Translations under genes and position numbers: made by a program
The notes under the pieces: model-generated
Database searches by the model: none
The model's input: only the letters and a program-made list of their open reading frames with translations
What the model was told of the DNA's origin: nothing
Assembly: GCA_038373885.1 (NCBI GenBank)
Contig: JAWZYV010012351.1
Coordinates: 1 to 64,000 of the forward strand
DNA: 64,000 nt
DNA from: Cheiracanthium punctorium
Taxonomy: Eukaryota > Arthropoda > Arachnida > Araneae > Cheiracanthiidae
Reading direction: 5' to 3'
Part shown: piece after piece, positions 33,048 to 44,636 of the stretch
Numbering within the stretch: the stretch's first letter is position 1
How the letters are laid out: each line of letters opens with the position of its first letter

Positions 33048-34090
33048 ACTAGCTGAAGTACCCGTTCTTCGCACGGGAATGAATGGACTTTTTGATATTA
33101 CGATTTGTGGTGATTACTATTCATTGTAATAAACAGATACAGCAAAATTGATATCGCGTTATATTGTGTTCAATAATCATGCATACCGAATTTCAAGGCA
33201 ATCGTTTATACGGTGCAGAAGGCGATGCGACGTAGCGCAATCTAGTGGCGAGTTTTAGCAAAACGGATACGGCGAAAATATTCTTCGCATTCAGATATCG
33301 ATGTATACGAATTTTCATGACGATCGGCTGAATAGTCCTGAAGTTCATGTGTGGACGCAACATCGAGTGGCAAGTTATAGGAAAATGGATAGCGCCAAAC
33401 TCATCCCCGTGTTCAAATATCTATGTATACCTATTTTCATAGCGATCAGTTACCATCTAGTGGTCAGTTAACCATCTAGTGATTAATTAAAGTAATGATT
33501 TGCTACAGCGCCGTCAAGTGGCGAGTTGTAGCAAAATAGATAACGCCAAAATATTCTCATTGTTGAAATAGCTATGTATACTGATTTTCATAGCGACCGT
33601 TTGAATGGTCAGGAATTTGGCCTGCTGCAGGGTCATCTAGTGCCGAGTTAAAACAATAATGCATTGCAGTGCCATCTAATGGTGAGTAACATCAAAAGGA
33701 ACACAGTTAGAATATATTTTTTGTGCTCAAATGTGTAAGTATAAAAAATGTCATGCCGATCAGTCGAACGGTATAGAGGTTAATGCGTTGCAGTGCCATT
33801 TAGCGGCAAGTTACAGCAAAATGGATAGTGAAAAATATTCTCCGTGTTCTAATATCCGCGTGTACCAAATTTCGTCGAAATGGGTTGGACGATATTCGCA
33901 TAGCAAACGGCTAAACGGAATAGAATTCGACGTTCTGCTGCGCCACCTAGTGGCAAGTTAGAGGAAAACGTATAGCATAAAAACCTTCTCCATGATAAAA
34001 GACTTAGGTGAACCAAATTTCATGGTGATCGGTGAAATGGTGCTGAGTTTTTCAACCTCCTACACACATACCAACATTCATTTTTATCTA
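33048..34090 (+). repeat. 'CTAGCTGAAGTACCCGTTCTTCG' repeat with internal ~110-150-bp tandem units
   Basis: The head resembles the ACTAGCTG...CCCG class. The interior repeats variants of 'CATCTAGTGGCGAGTTATAG' and 'CAAAATGGATAGCGCCAAAA', each followed by an 'ATTTTCATAGCGATCG' segment. This is a degenerate tandem array inside a dispersed element. Open frames here are incidental. Confidence 0.6.
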
Positions 34091-34108
34091 TCACCAGTCT
34101 TATTATGT

Positions 34109-35095
34109 ATACCAGTTTCAAGTAAAATCCAGTTTCAAATCTAAGCCTCGCCAAAGTGCCAGCATACGCCATTTTGCAAGAGTTTTTTCAGGAAATCATT
34201 CGAAGCATTGACTTAGCAGCAATCAAAATGGGAAATGGTTTGATCGCCACGCATTTTTTTGAAAAGTGGAATCCCTTAATACAGCCCCATTTTTTAAATT
34301 ATCAACGATAACATGTTTTATTCCTCGTTACCTCGATGTACTAAATGCGAAGATTTCAATTTTCTGAAATTTGACGGATTTCCCCCAGGTTAAATCAATG
34401 TACTCAATTGGCGAGAATTCTGAAGCTACATCGCTTGAAATGCCCTAATAACTGCATTATTTCTGCACGGATAGTTAAAATTTAATGCTGTATTCTAAGA
34501 AAACCTATACACTTGTTTTCAAAAATGCTATTCCCTTAAGCTCTCAGTAAATTGCGCCAAAAAGCCTAAAACTGTGCAAACTGCTAGAACTCATTTTCTA
34601 AAAATCGAACTATCAGCCATTTTATTTTTCGCCAAACTAAAAAAATTTACATATTAGTCTCGGAGATCTTCGATCCTCATTGTTTTGCGTATAAAACATT
34701 TCATTCCTGCTCTCATTTCTTATGCGCACACGATATTATAATTAAAAAAATAACCTTACAAATATAAACTAAGAAAATCATTATTATTCTTTTATTTTCA
34801 CTTTAAGAATTTAAAACATTTTATTCGGCAAAATCGCCACACATGGCAACCGAGATGCTAATTTCACACTTTCACTACAGGGGTTACAATTACATAAAGC
34901 TTTCTGCGTGGAGAACATAAAAAATCTCTTAAATTCCGGGAACGGGTGGACTTTCAAAGTTTTAAAGTAGACTATCATTTATTCTATATTATTTTACATA
35001 TATCTGTGTAAAATTTCAGGCTGACAGGTCCATTTTTGTGGAATTGTATACTACCCAAATCAACAAACAGAATTTTATTTTTATTTATAAGATAA
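34109..35095 (+). repeat. ~1-kb direct repeat, copy A (uninterrupted)
   Basis: It runs from 'CCAGTTTCAAGTAAAATCCA' to 'CAGAATTTTATTTTTATTTATAAG'. At 34811-34835 it carries the intact site where the palindrome inserted in copy B, 'TTAAAACATTTTATTCGGC'. Non-coding. Confidence 0.75.
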
Positions 35096-35099
35096 CCTA

Positions 35100-35996
35100 C
35101 GCTTGTTTTTAAAAATACCCTCTCATTAAATTGCGCCAAGCGCTAGAATCATAGAAAATTTGACACACTTTCAGATTTTAAATACGCACTAAAGTGCTAT
35201 ATATAAAAAGAGTTATAATCCATAGGTCTTCCCTATTTTCGTTCCTTATTTTATTAAGTTGGAAAGTGTATCATTATTCATGAGTGTGATTAAACAAAAT
35301 TAAAATTGATATTTCTAACATCCTTTTTTCTGGATGTAATATATTAGAAATAGATGCAATAAAGCTGCTCAGAAAAATGCACAAGTCCAACTGAATGAAA
35401 ATTTCAAAAACTTATACGCAGGTGTATTCATAACCCAAATAGCAGACTATTAAATTACGATAAATAGCGCCAAGCGTTAGAATCCTCCTAAAAATCGCAC
35501 ATCAACCCCTTTTATTTTTCGCCCAATTAAAAAGTTGCACATTTATTTCCGGAAAATTTCCAAATTCTATTTTTCTTTTGAGTATAAATCATTTCATTCC
35601 CGCTCTGATTTCACATGCACACGATATTTTAATTTAAAAACAACCTTACAAATAATCTAGTCAAAATAAAAAAAATCGTTATTCTTTTATTTTTACTTCA
35701 AGAGTCTGAATCATTTAATGAACTGCCGAATGTGGCAACCTAGATAATCTTAATCGTCGCCTAATGCACTGTGGGGTTACAATTACGAAATGGCGGAAAG
35801 CAAAAATTAGCCTTTTGAGATACGTTTTTATCGATATTTCCTAAAATAGTTCGAATTTTGAAAAAATCGTTTCGAGGTGTCTCGGGACCTGTCATGGAGA
35901 ATTTCCGTTCAAAAATTGGTAGGTCTACGATCACCCGTTTGCGAGCTACGCGAGACACAGACAAACAGTTTACACACATTGTTTTATTAATATAGA
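35100..35996 (+). repeat. Diverged third copy of the ~1-kb repeat
   Basis: Blocks such as 'TTGCGCCAAGCGCTAGAATC', 'TTTTATTTTTCGCCCAATTAAA' and 'CACACGATATTTTAATTTAA' follow the order of copy A, but with deletions. It lies between copies A and B. Confidence 0.6.
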
Positions 35997-36706
35997 TACC
36001 AGTCTCAAATAAAATCAAGTTTCAAATCTAAGCCTCGCCAAAGTGCCAATATACGCCATTTTGCAAGAGTTTTTTCAGGGAATCATTCGAAGCATTGACT
36101 TAGCAGCAATCAAAATGGGAAATGGTGCGACCGCCAGGCATTTTTTTGAAAAGTGGAATCCCTTAATACAGCCTCATTTTTTAAATTATCAACTATAACA
36201 TGTTTTATTCATCGTTACTCCGATGTACTATATGCGAAGATTTCAATTATCTGAAATTTGGCGGAATTCCCCCAACTAAAATCAATGCACTCGATTGGCG
36301 AGAATGCTGAAGATAGATCGCTTGAAATCCCTTAATAACTGCATTATTTCTGCACGGATCATTAAAATTTAACGCTGTATTCTAATAAAACCTTTGCACT
36401 TGTTTTCAAAAATCCGTTTCCTTAAGCTCTCAGTAAATTGCGCCAAGCCGGAAACAGTGCAAACCGCTAGAACTCACTTTCTCGGCATTTGAGCCATTTT
36501 ATTTTTTCGCCAAACTAAAAAATTTTAACATATTAGCCTCGGAAATCTTCAATTCTTATTGTTTTGCGTATAAAACATTTCATTCCTGCTCCGATTTCCC
36601 ATGCACACGATATTATAATTTTAAAAAAATAACCTTACGAATATAAACTAACAAAAAAAAATCATTATTATTCTTTTATTTTTACTTTGAGAATTTAAAA
36701 CATTTT
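35997..36706 (+). repeat. ~1-kb repeat, copy B, left part (split by the palindrome)
   Basis: It matches copy A from 'ACCAGTCTCAAATAAAATCA' up to 'AGAATTTAAAACATTTT', where the palindrome begins. The repeat resumes at 51915. The last six bases, CATTTT (36701-36706), are the left target duplication. Confidence 0.85.
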
Positions 36707-36864
36707 AGTAGTAGATAAATAAGAGTTCTGCCCATGCGCAGCCATGTTAATCGTGCGCAGCCATACAAGTGCGTTCCCTGGGTCGAGAGAGAGAGAGGGG
36801 GGGCGTGGTCGGACCGGATGCTAAGACCGGATGTTCAAAGGGTTGATAAGAATTTTTTTCCTTT

Positions 36865-37090
36865 TTTTCAAATAAGGGGACTTGAAATTTTTTTCAGATT
36901 GTGACATATTTTTGAAATAAGGGGACTTGGAAAAATTTTCAGACTTTAACAATTTTTCAAATAAGGATACTTGTAATTTTTTTCAGATTGTGACATATTT
37001 TTGAAATAAGGAGACTTGTAATTTTTTCAGACTTTAACATTTAGTATCAAAATAAGAGACTTTGACATAATTTTAAATAAGCTATACTTT
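36865..37090. repeat. Left subterminal tandem repeat (~40-bp units)
   Basis: About five units of 'AAATAAGGGGACTTG' plus 'TTTTTCAGA.T.TGACA'. It mirrors 51340-51765, where there are more units. Confidence 0.8.
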
Positions 37091-37329
37091 ATGAATTAAA
37101 CCTGAAATAAAAAATATTATTATAAAATGAGGACCCACCAGCCGCCCGGTAGAATTCGTCTACCGCCTCATTTCAAATAAAAATTCTTACTGTGCCTTTC
37201 CCCATCACGCTAGCCTCGCATGAATGGAGACAGGGCGTAGCACAGAGGATGCGTTGTTGTTTTTGTTTCTTTAAATAATAATTAACTATGTGGAGCAAAG
37301 AAATGAACAACATCCCCAGGAGGCCTACG

Positions 37330-38940
37330 AACTTTAATTTTAAGTTAAATAAGTAATTTTACAACAAATATTTTTTTAACCAAGTTTTAATTTTTAGTTA
37401 AATAATTTTACAACAAATATTTTTTACCAAGTTTTAATTTTACAACAAATATTTTTTACCAAGTTTTAATTTTAAGTTAAATAATTTTACAACAAATATT
37501 TTTTTAACCAACAGTTTTAATTTTAAGTTAAATAATTTTACAACAAATATTTTTTAAATTAATTTTACAACAAATATTTTTTTAATCAAGAGTTAATTTA
37601 TTTTTTAACCAAGTTTTAATTTTAAGTTAAATAATTTTACAACAAATAATTTTTAACCAAGTTTTAATTTTAAGTAAATAATTAATTTTAGAACAAATAT
37701 TTTTTAATCAAATGTTTTTAATTTATCAAGAAAAAAAAATTTAATCAAGTGTTTTTAATTTTTTGTATACCGCATTTTTGTTAAGTAGTCGTTTAACATT
37801 AAAGTAAGGTTTAGGATACCCATACATTTTCTACAAATTTAATCTACTGTTAGGCAAGTGAGAAAATTATACCATAGAAAGATTGTAGTACCTATAGTTT
37901 TTACAAAGTATACATACATACATTAGTAAAACATAATAAGATATAGTCTTATATTTTATTGCGAGAAAACCACTTTAGCCATATATCCCAAAAAACCCAA
38001 GTTTTTGTATACGAAATGCATGAATACGCGTTAGATCCCCTTAGAAAGTCTTCCTACCAAGGCACCCCTCATCCTAAGCAGATACCCCCGCGTGCAGGTT
38101 TGCCTTAAAGCACAAACAAACAATTTTAAGTTAAATATTTTTCTAAATTTATTTTTAATCAAGAGTTTTAATTTTAAGTTAATAATTTTACAACAAATAT
38201 TTTTTTAACCAAGTTTTAATTTTAAGTTAATAATTTTACAACAAAAATTTTTTTAACCAAGTTTTAATTTTAAGTTAAATAATTTTACAACAAATATTTT
38301 TTTAACCAAGTTTTAATTTTAAGTTAATAATTTTACAACAAAAACTTTTTTAACCAAGTTTTAATTTATAGTTAAATAATTTTACAACAAATATTTTTTT
38401 AATCAAGAGTTAATTAATTTTTATTTTATTTTTTTAACCATGAGTTTTAATTTTAAGTTAAATAATTTTACAACAAATATTTTTTTACCAAGTTTTAATT
38501 TTAAGTTAATAATTAATTTTACAACAAATATTCATTTAATCAAATGTTTTTAATTTATCAAGAAAAAAAAATTTATTCAAGTGTTTTAATATTTTGTATA
38601 CCGTATTTTTGTTAAGTAGCCGTTAAACATTAAAGTAGGATTCAGGATACCCATATATTTTCTACAAATTTCTTCTACTGTTAGGGAAGTGAGAAAATTA
38701 TACCATAGAAAGATTTTAGTACCTACAGATTTTACAAATAATGATTTGGATATAGTCTTATTTTCTATTGCGAGAAAACCACTTTAGCCATATATCCCCC
38801 AAAACTCAAGTTTTTGTATACGAAATGCATGAATACGCGTTAGATCCCCTTAGAAAGTCTTCCTACCAAGGCACCCCTCATCCTAAGCAGATACCCCCGC
38901 GTGCAGGTTTACCTTAAAGCACAAACAAACAAAGTATTTA
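37330..38940. repeat. Left-arm AT-rich ~48-bp repeats, present as a ~0.8-kb tandem duplication
   Basis: Units of 'AAGTTTTAATTTTAAGTTAA' plus 'ATAATTTTACAACAAATATT' fill 37330-37745 and again 38130-38575. Each block is followed by a unique 'GTATACCG.ATTTTTGTTAAG' segment and a SINE-type tail (38005-38125 and 38815-38935, 'GAATACGCGTTAGATCCCC' ... CACAAACAAACAA). The right arm has one copy of this module. Confidence 0.8.
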
Positions 38941-41490
38941 TCTAAACATTTTTTCTTACCCACACAGTTTTGATAAATTTTAGGCAGCGATTATACTAGT
39001 TTATATTTTCTATAGATCAATTAGAGAAAAAATTACATTTTTAGTAATCCTACAAAATATTCTTACTGTATATCCCAAGTAGAGTAACTTGATTTATAGA
39101 ATTTCAATACGATACGAGTTAGATTGTTTATGTGCAAAACTCATCTCAGATTGACTATGAAAGCATAATTTTATACATGCATTAATATTTTTAGAGGTAT
39201 GCACTTAGCATATTTTATAGAAAGGTGAGCATAACTAGCACAAACTTTTAGACTAGATAGTACTATTGTTAGAAAGTTGAACTATTGGAAATAAAAATTG
39301 AAGATCCGTTTTAGCACAGTTGTACATAAATATCTTTCAATACTTAGATAGTTTAAATCGCAAATCCTTACTTAAACTAAAAAATACAAGGTGTTTACTT
39401 ACGTGAAGCCGCATCTTCTAGCCTCTCGGCTTGTACCGACATCTATACGGCTAGCAAGACCGGAAAATCGAATAATGATTTAAAATACATTATCCCTAAT
39501 TCCCGGTCCAACTAGCACATTTTCATTACTTCTTAATACCATCATATGCTGAAAATAGACATAATATTTTGACACTAAAAACAAAATAACACATTTGAAG
39601 ATATTAAACGCTTTAAAAGTAATTTTTTTCTTATAACAATACTATTTTATGTAGGATAAAATTAGTTAGCCACGAAAATGTAATCTTAATTAGAATTTAC
39701 TGAAATACAAATACCATGCATGCCTTATTTTCTATTAGGAGAAAGCCCTCAAACCCCAGTTTTTGTATACAAACTGCATAAAGTACTTCTACCGATAATG
39801 CTATTAATATTAATTACACTGGATTACCCACTTAAAATTTTGCAAAACACCAAAATACAGAAAAACATGCATTAACAAAAAAAATCACACTTAAAAGTAC
39901 AACACATCAAAAGTGCAACTATAAGAACCACATAATTATTTTCAATTAGAATTACGGTATCAACTTATATGTAACTAAAATAATAGAAAATATTACACTT
40001 ACCCTATACTTGTACACGCGAGAGGTGAAAATAATAAAAATACATAATAATTCACAAAAGAATGATTGAAGTAAAATCCACGTGCCTGTGATATTGCTGA
40101 TAACAGAAATTTAGAGATAAGAGAGTGCCTTGAGGCTCTACAGAGCCGGTACAATAAGAGTTGGCCAGTTTGCCGATAAGATAAAACCAGGGAGGGTGCT
40201 AGGGGTATGCAATTGGGGACACGTGTTTCATTCTACGTTCAAAAATGGGGACTTATGGATGAAGATGTTTACTACTTAAAAACATAATCTAATTTTTACA
40301 AACGCATTGGAACTTTGTAAAGGATATCTATTGAACACGTATTAAATAGATTATGATTATTCTTCTGATCGACATTATATCCTAAATTAAAATATCAAAG
40401 TTAAGCTACAACGATTAATATATTTTATATAGTTTATGAAAATAATGAATCATTAAATTAATTTCTGTGAAACAATTAGCAAAGATCATTATACTAAAGC
40501 AAATTATTTTTGTTAAGTTTTGATAAATAACAGTAATAAATTATAGGCATTGCAGATGAATGAGTATTCACGTATAAAATAGGTATTAAAATTATTGTTT
40601 AAAACAATTTTTAGAATAATAAACTAAAATTTTTATTTAATAAAGTCATAAACTAAAATTATTAATTAAAACTTGTTAATAAATTAAACATATCAAAATT
40701 TTTACACTCAGTTTTTTTATAGACTTAAATTTTACATAGACATCCTTTTAATAAATGCATAAACTAAACTTATTGTTTAAAACAATTTTTTACAATAATA
40801 AACTAAAATTTTTATTTAATAAATTCATAAACTAAAACAATTTTTACAATAATAAACTAAAATTTTTTTAATAAAGTCATAAACTGAAATTATTAATGAA
40901 AACCTGTTAATAAACTAAACTGATTACTCTAAAAGATAGCTAATCACAACATATATCTGAAAAAATATAAGCAATTATAATACCTGAAAAATAACGGACA
41001 ACACTCTTGTTGCATGCGGACAAAACATCGTTCTGCTCGGCTAAAGAATTCTTAGTTACCCGTTGCAGGAGACCTTACCTACGCCCAACCTACAAACTCT
41101 ACAAATTTAACGGCAACTGATTTTCTCTTATCAGGTATCACAGATCAGATAAGAGATAAGGAAGTGACATGCGCAGAAGACACGTGATAGTGACGTGTGC
41201 AAATCTGTGTTGATTTAATATCCGCTAGGTTCGTTGGCAGGATGTACTATTTGCAATTAGGGGCAACTCTTAGTAACAGGCTAAGACAAGTTAGATGATG
41301 CAATATCTACTGGGTTGAGAAAGTTTTAAGGTAGAGGGCGCTTGGGTAATCACGTGATTTTTTAAAGAATCAGTATAGAGACATTTTAGTTAGATAAAGT
41401 GGCCAGGTGTGTGTTGCGAGACTCTCTTTACACTGTGTGCGCCTATACTTAAGACGTGTGTTTTAATTGATTTTTCGCCGAGTTTCAAAA
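38941..41490. other. Left-arm non-coding stretch and gene 5' flank
   Basis: AT-rich, without another credible frame on either strand. At 40259-40372 a 114-bp patch replaces the mirror sequence. 40560-40920 holds short repeated 'ATAAACTAAAATTTTTATTT' words. The last ~100 bp before the gene are GC-richer, with 'CTATACTTAAG' about 35 nt upstream of the ATG as a possible weak TATA region. Confidence 0.5.
40259..40372. other. Left-arm-specific 114-bp patch
   Basis: The mirror symmetry breaks after 'ACTTATGG' and resumes at 'CATTATATCCTAA'. The right arm has an unrelated 61-bp patch at 48830-48890. Confidence 0.8.
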
Positions 41491-43038
41491 ATGTCTTTGC
41501 TTGAATCGATCGAAAATAACTTTAACATTGAATACTCTCCCGAGTTTTATACTCAAAGTGATGCCGATGTGTTGCTGCAAGAAATAATACAATTGCCTTT
41601 AGATGTAAAGCCTCTGCAAAGTATTGAAAAGAAAATTTCCCCCGAGTTTTATACTGAAAGTGATGTTGACGTGCTACAGCAAGAACTGTTGCAATTACCC
41701 CTGCAAAGTAGTGAAAAGAAAATTTCCTCGACCCGTAAAGTAATTACTTTTGCTGATGAAGGAATCAATTACAGTTTACCTGGAGCAACAGTCTCTGTTT
41801 ACTCTTGGATACCCATTTTGCAAAAAATACGTGAAGATCTACAGAAAGTGACAAATTATGAATTTAATATGGTGCAAGTGAACTTTGGCTCTGAAGAACA
41901 ACCTAAAATGGAAGACGGCAACTACGAAGATTTTAATCTAGACCTATCATCAGGTGTATGCATTCTAAGTTTTGGATCTAAACGAACTTTGGATTTTAAA
42001 CCAGCGAACTGTGAAACCGCTACCATTAAATTAGAACATGGCTCAATGTGTAAGATATATCCCCCAACCAACAAACTTTTAACGCATGGTATTCCTTCGG
42101 AACCTTATGTGACAGACCCGCACATTAACCTTACATTTGCCAAAATGTACATTTATGAGCCTTCCCCGAAAAGGGTAAAGTTGGACAATTGGACGGACGA
42201 TCTTTACCATAGCTTATATGCTTCTGTAAATAGTACATGGCACTTGGAAAGACTTATCTACGTTTCACTTCACGATGAAAGAACTGACTTGAAGATCCAT
42301 ATTAGACAATTTATTCAGAATGCCCAATTAGACTATATACCAACCGGTCAGGGAGTCGTGATGAACCCTTCCACATGGATCGAATTTATTGTAAAACTAT
42401 TAGATTTTAATATAGGTCATAGCAATAGCTCTTTTATTTGTAATAATCAATTATCTGTATTTAATGACGATGGAAAATGTATCTTACAACAAATTTACAA
42501 AACCGCAGATTCATTCACGTTAAATCCAATTTCCTTAACACTTTTAAATGATCAAGTAAAAAAACTTTGCGAAATGAGAAATGAAATATTGGAATGCATT
42601 TTAAAAACGCTATACACGACGACCCTGCCTCATTTAATTTTAAAATTAAAGCAGCAAAAATGTAACCGCGAACCCCATTGTAATTATGATGAGGCGAAAC
42701 AACAATTAATGGATATAGTACATCAGGAAATTTTTAAAAACATAGGCCGGGTTCAGGATCATTCTTCGCAAAGGATACATGCCTGTTCGAATAGAACACA
42801 TATTGATGAGCGAGAGGGTCTTATAAATAGTAAAGCATGGTTTACGGTTGATATGCCGTATATTGCAAGAGAGATATGCGAGAAAAAATGCACTTGTCAT
42901 TATGACGGAGAATTTTTTTCAAACATTTTCATTGAAGACTATATGAAGTATCTTCAAAATGAGCTATTTAATTCATTTTTTCAACCGTTTTCAGATTTTG
43001 TGAATTCCAAGGATGACAAAACATGTGTAATTATGTGA
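41491..43038 (+). CDS. Degenerate AlkB-like (ALKBH2/3-type) protein with CaaX box, 515 aa, left arm
   Basis: Start chosen at the ATG at 41491 (context TTTCAAAAATG); the frame is open 24 nt further upstream but lacks an ATG. Residues 16-49 and 50-78 are a tandem duplication (SPEFYT.SD.DVL.QE..QLPL), resembling the entry to an AlkB domain. Residues 81-220 follow the ALKBH2/3 order: TRK..TFADEGINYSLPG (81-98), WIPIL (106-110), VTNYEFNMVQVN (120-131), CILSFGSKR (157-165), LEHGSM (181-186), PPTN (191-194), HGIP (199-202), INLTF (212-216). The iron-binding HxD is absent (no His between 132 and 182), and the two 2-oxoglutarate arginines are His211 and Ala217. Demethylase activity is therefore unlikely; binding of nucleic acid or a partner is possible. 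KRVKLD (227-232) matches the Myc nuclear signal. Residues 234-511 are unrecognised, with CxxxCxCH at 463-470. The C-terminus CVIM is a CaaX box. Intronless. The twin copy has Leu for Phe125. Confidence 0.85.
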   Translation: MSLLESIENNFNIEYSPEFYTQSDADVLLQEIIQLPLDVKPLQSIEKKISPEFYTESDVDVLQQELLQLPLQSSEKKISSTRKVITFADEGINYSLPGATVSVYSWIPILQKIREDLQKVTNYEFNMVQVNFGSEEQPKMEDGNYEDFNLDLSSGVCILSFGSKRTLDFKPANCETATIKLEHGSMCKIYPPTNKLLTHGIPSEPYVTDPHINLTFAKMYIYEPSPKRVKLDNWTDDLYHSLYASVNSTWHLERLIYVSLHDERTDLKIHIRQFIQNAQLDYIPTGQGVVMNPSTWIEFIVKLLDFNIGHSNSSFICNNQLSVFNDDGKCILQQIYKTADSFTLNPISLTLLNDQVKKLCEMRNEILECILKTLYTTTLPHLILKLKQQKCNREPHCNYDEAKQQLMDIVHQEIFKNIGRVQDHSSQRIHACSNRTHIDEREGLINSKAWFTVDMPYIAREICEKKCTCHYDGEFFSNIFIEDYMKYLQNELFNSFFQPFSDFVNSKDDKTCVIM

Positions 43039-44570
43039 TGTATAACTAGTATTGCGATTGTAAAAAATATATTAAAATCATTGTAGAAAAGGTATGCTTG
43101 CTTCTACAACAGTAAGATTTTACTCACTTGTGCATGCTTAGTTATAGAATACTCATTGAAAAGTTATTATTTTCTTAATTGTGTAAATAGTTTGTGTAAT
43201 TTAAAATATGTTTTTGTAAATAAATAAGTTTAAACATGAAAACTTTTCTGTGTTTTCTTTATGTGTATGTGCGTGTTGATTACTTGCAAAATAAAAATCT
43301 ATTAAATAAAAAGTGATAAAGTTAGCATACTTGGTCACGATTTAAGGTTCTCGTTTTATACTTATCTTTTATACACTACAAGGTAGAAAGTTAGAAATTT
43401 AACAAAATTTATTGAAGCATGTACTATGGAAACATTAATCTACTACATAGAATTAAAATGTTTTGATTAAAATCATAAACTTAAGTGTGATAGGTAAATT
43501 GTGTTACATGAGAATTCCCAAAGTACTAATTTTTTATAAAATGAACTTAGCTAAAAAGTTAGTTTCCATAATTTTATAACTTAATCGATTTTACAGGTTT
43601 TTCAAAAATAAAGTTAAGTGAGATAAAGAAACTTAGTATTTTTAAATAAAGATTTTTTAGGTGTTCTTTAATGTAAAGATCTTACCATATTTTACTTGAA
43701 GTAACAGAATATTTAAAATCATACACTATGTTTTTAAAACATTAGAGTATTACCTTGGCATATTTTTTTAATTTTTATTAAGTAATGGGCTTGAATATTT
43801 TTATGAGAAATATCAACTAAGTGCACATGTTACACATTTTACTGATTGAGATGGTTATGCTTACAAATTTTAAATAAATATGCTCTTACTTTTATACATG
43901 TTACTTGTTCAAACTAAGTATACTTTTGATTTGTATACGTTTATGAGTTCTCATAAAATATGAAATTATTTCTCGAAAGGAACTTAGCTATTAGAACTTT
44001 GTAAATTTCGTAGAAGTAGTATGCTTAACATGTTTTTGATAAAATAGATTTAAATGTGGTACAGAAATGATCAGCTATTTTAGCATAGATGTATAAACTT
44101 ATCTTTATGTAAACCTTAACTAAATAAAAGTAATATAATTTATGTCTGTACAAAGTGAGGGACTTAGACTATTTTTCAGAATTATCAAATAAAGGGTTTT
44201 ACAAAATACTTAGTAAACTGCATTAATAGATTGTAAGGTGTAATTTTTTCTTTTAGAAGTTTTGCACATTGGTATATTTTATGTTCTGATAAGTCGTTGA
44301 ATATGTTCTTGAAATAAACTAACATATCTGTACTTTGAAAATTTTATAGAAGTGACGAACTTTGGTATTTTTAGAATGTTACGAACTTGATACATTTTTT
44401 CTGAAGTGCCAGATATGTGAAATTGTCTTTTTAGAAACATTGAATTATTCATATTAGTGCATTTCAGTTACTCTTTCAAGATAACGGACTTAGAATTTTT
44501 TACAAATAGCAAGCTAGTAACTTGCTAAACATGCTTCTTGCAAATATTTTTAAATACCGTTCTTAAAAAT
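43039..44570. other. Left-arm 3' flank of the AlkB-like gene
   Basis: AT-rich non-coding sequence up to the symmetry centre. It includes the polyadenylation signal at 43219. No further frame or RNA gene is seen. Its mirror is 44637-46169. Confidence 0.6.
43219..43224 (+). terminator. Polyadenylation signal of the left AlkB-like gene
   Basis: AATAAA about 180 nt after the stop codon, followed by a T/GT-rich stretch (43246-43280) of the downstream-element type. The mirror copy lies at about 45983-45988. Confidence 0.65.
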
Positions 44571-44636
44571 TATCAAAGTTGTAACTACTAAAAGAAATAA
44601 ACAAATTAAAATATAATAAATTAAGTAGACACTGTG
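44571..44636. other. Palindrome spacer, 66 bp
   Basis: AT-rich sequence between the last left-arm bases CCGTTCTTAAAAAT (ending 44570) and the first right-arm bases ATTTTTAAGAACGG (from 44637). It is not itself symmetric. Confidence 0.9.

Noticed and set aside
37330..38575. CRISPR-like array in the AT-rich ~48-bp repeats
   Set aside because: Units are contiguous, degenerate and without unique spacers, and the genome is eukaryotic.
41467..41490. Upstream extension of the AlkB-like frame by eight codons (left arm; mirror in right arm)
   Set aside because: It begins at TTG, not ATG. The ATG at 41491 has good context, and the extension adds nothing to the domain.
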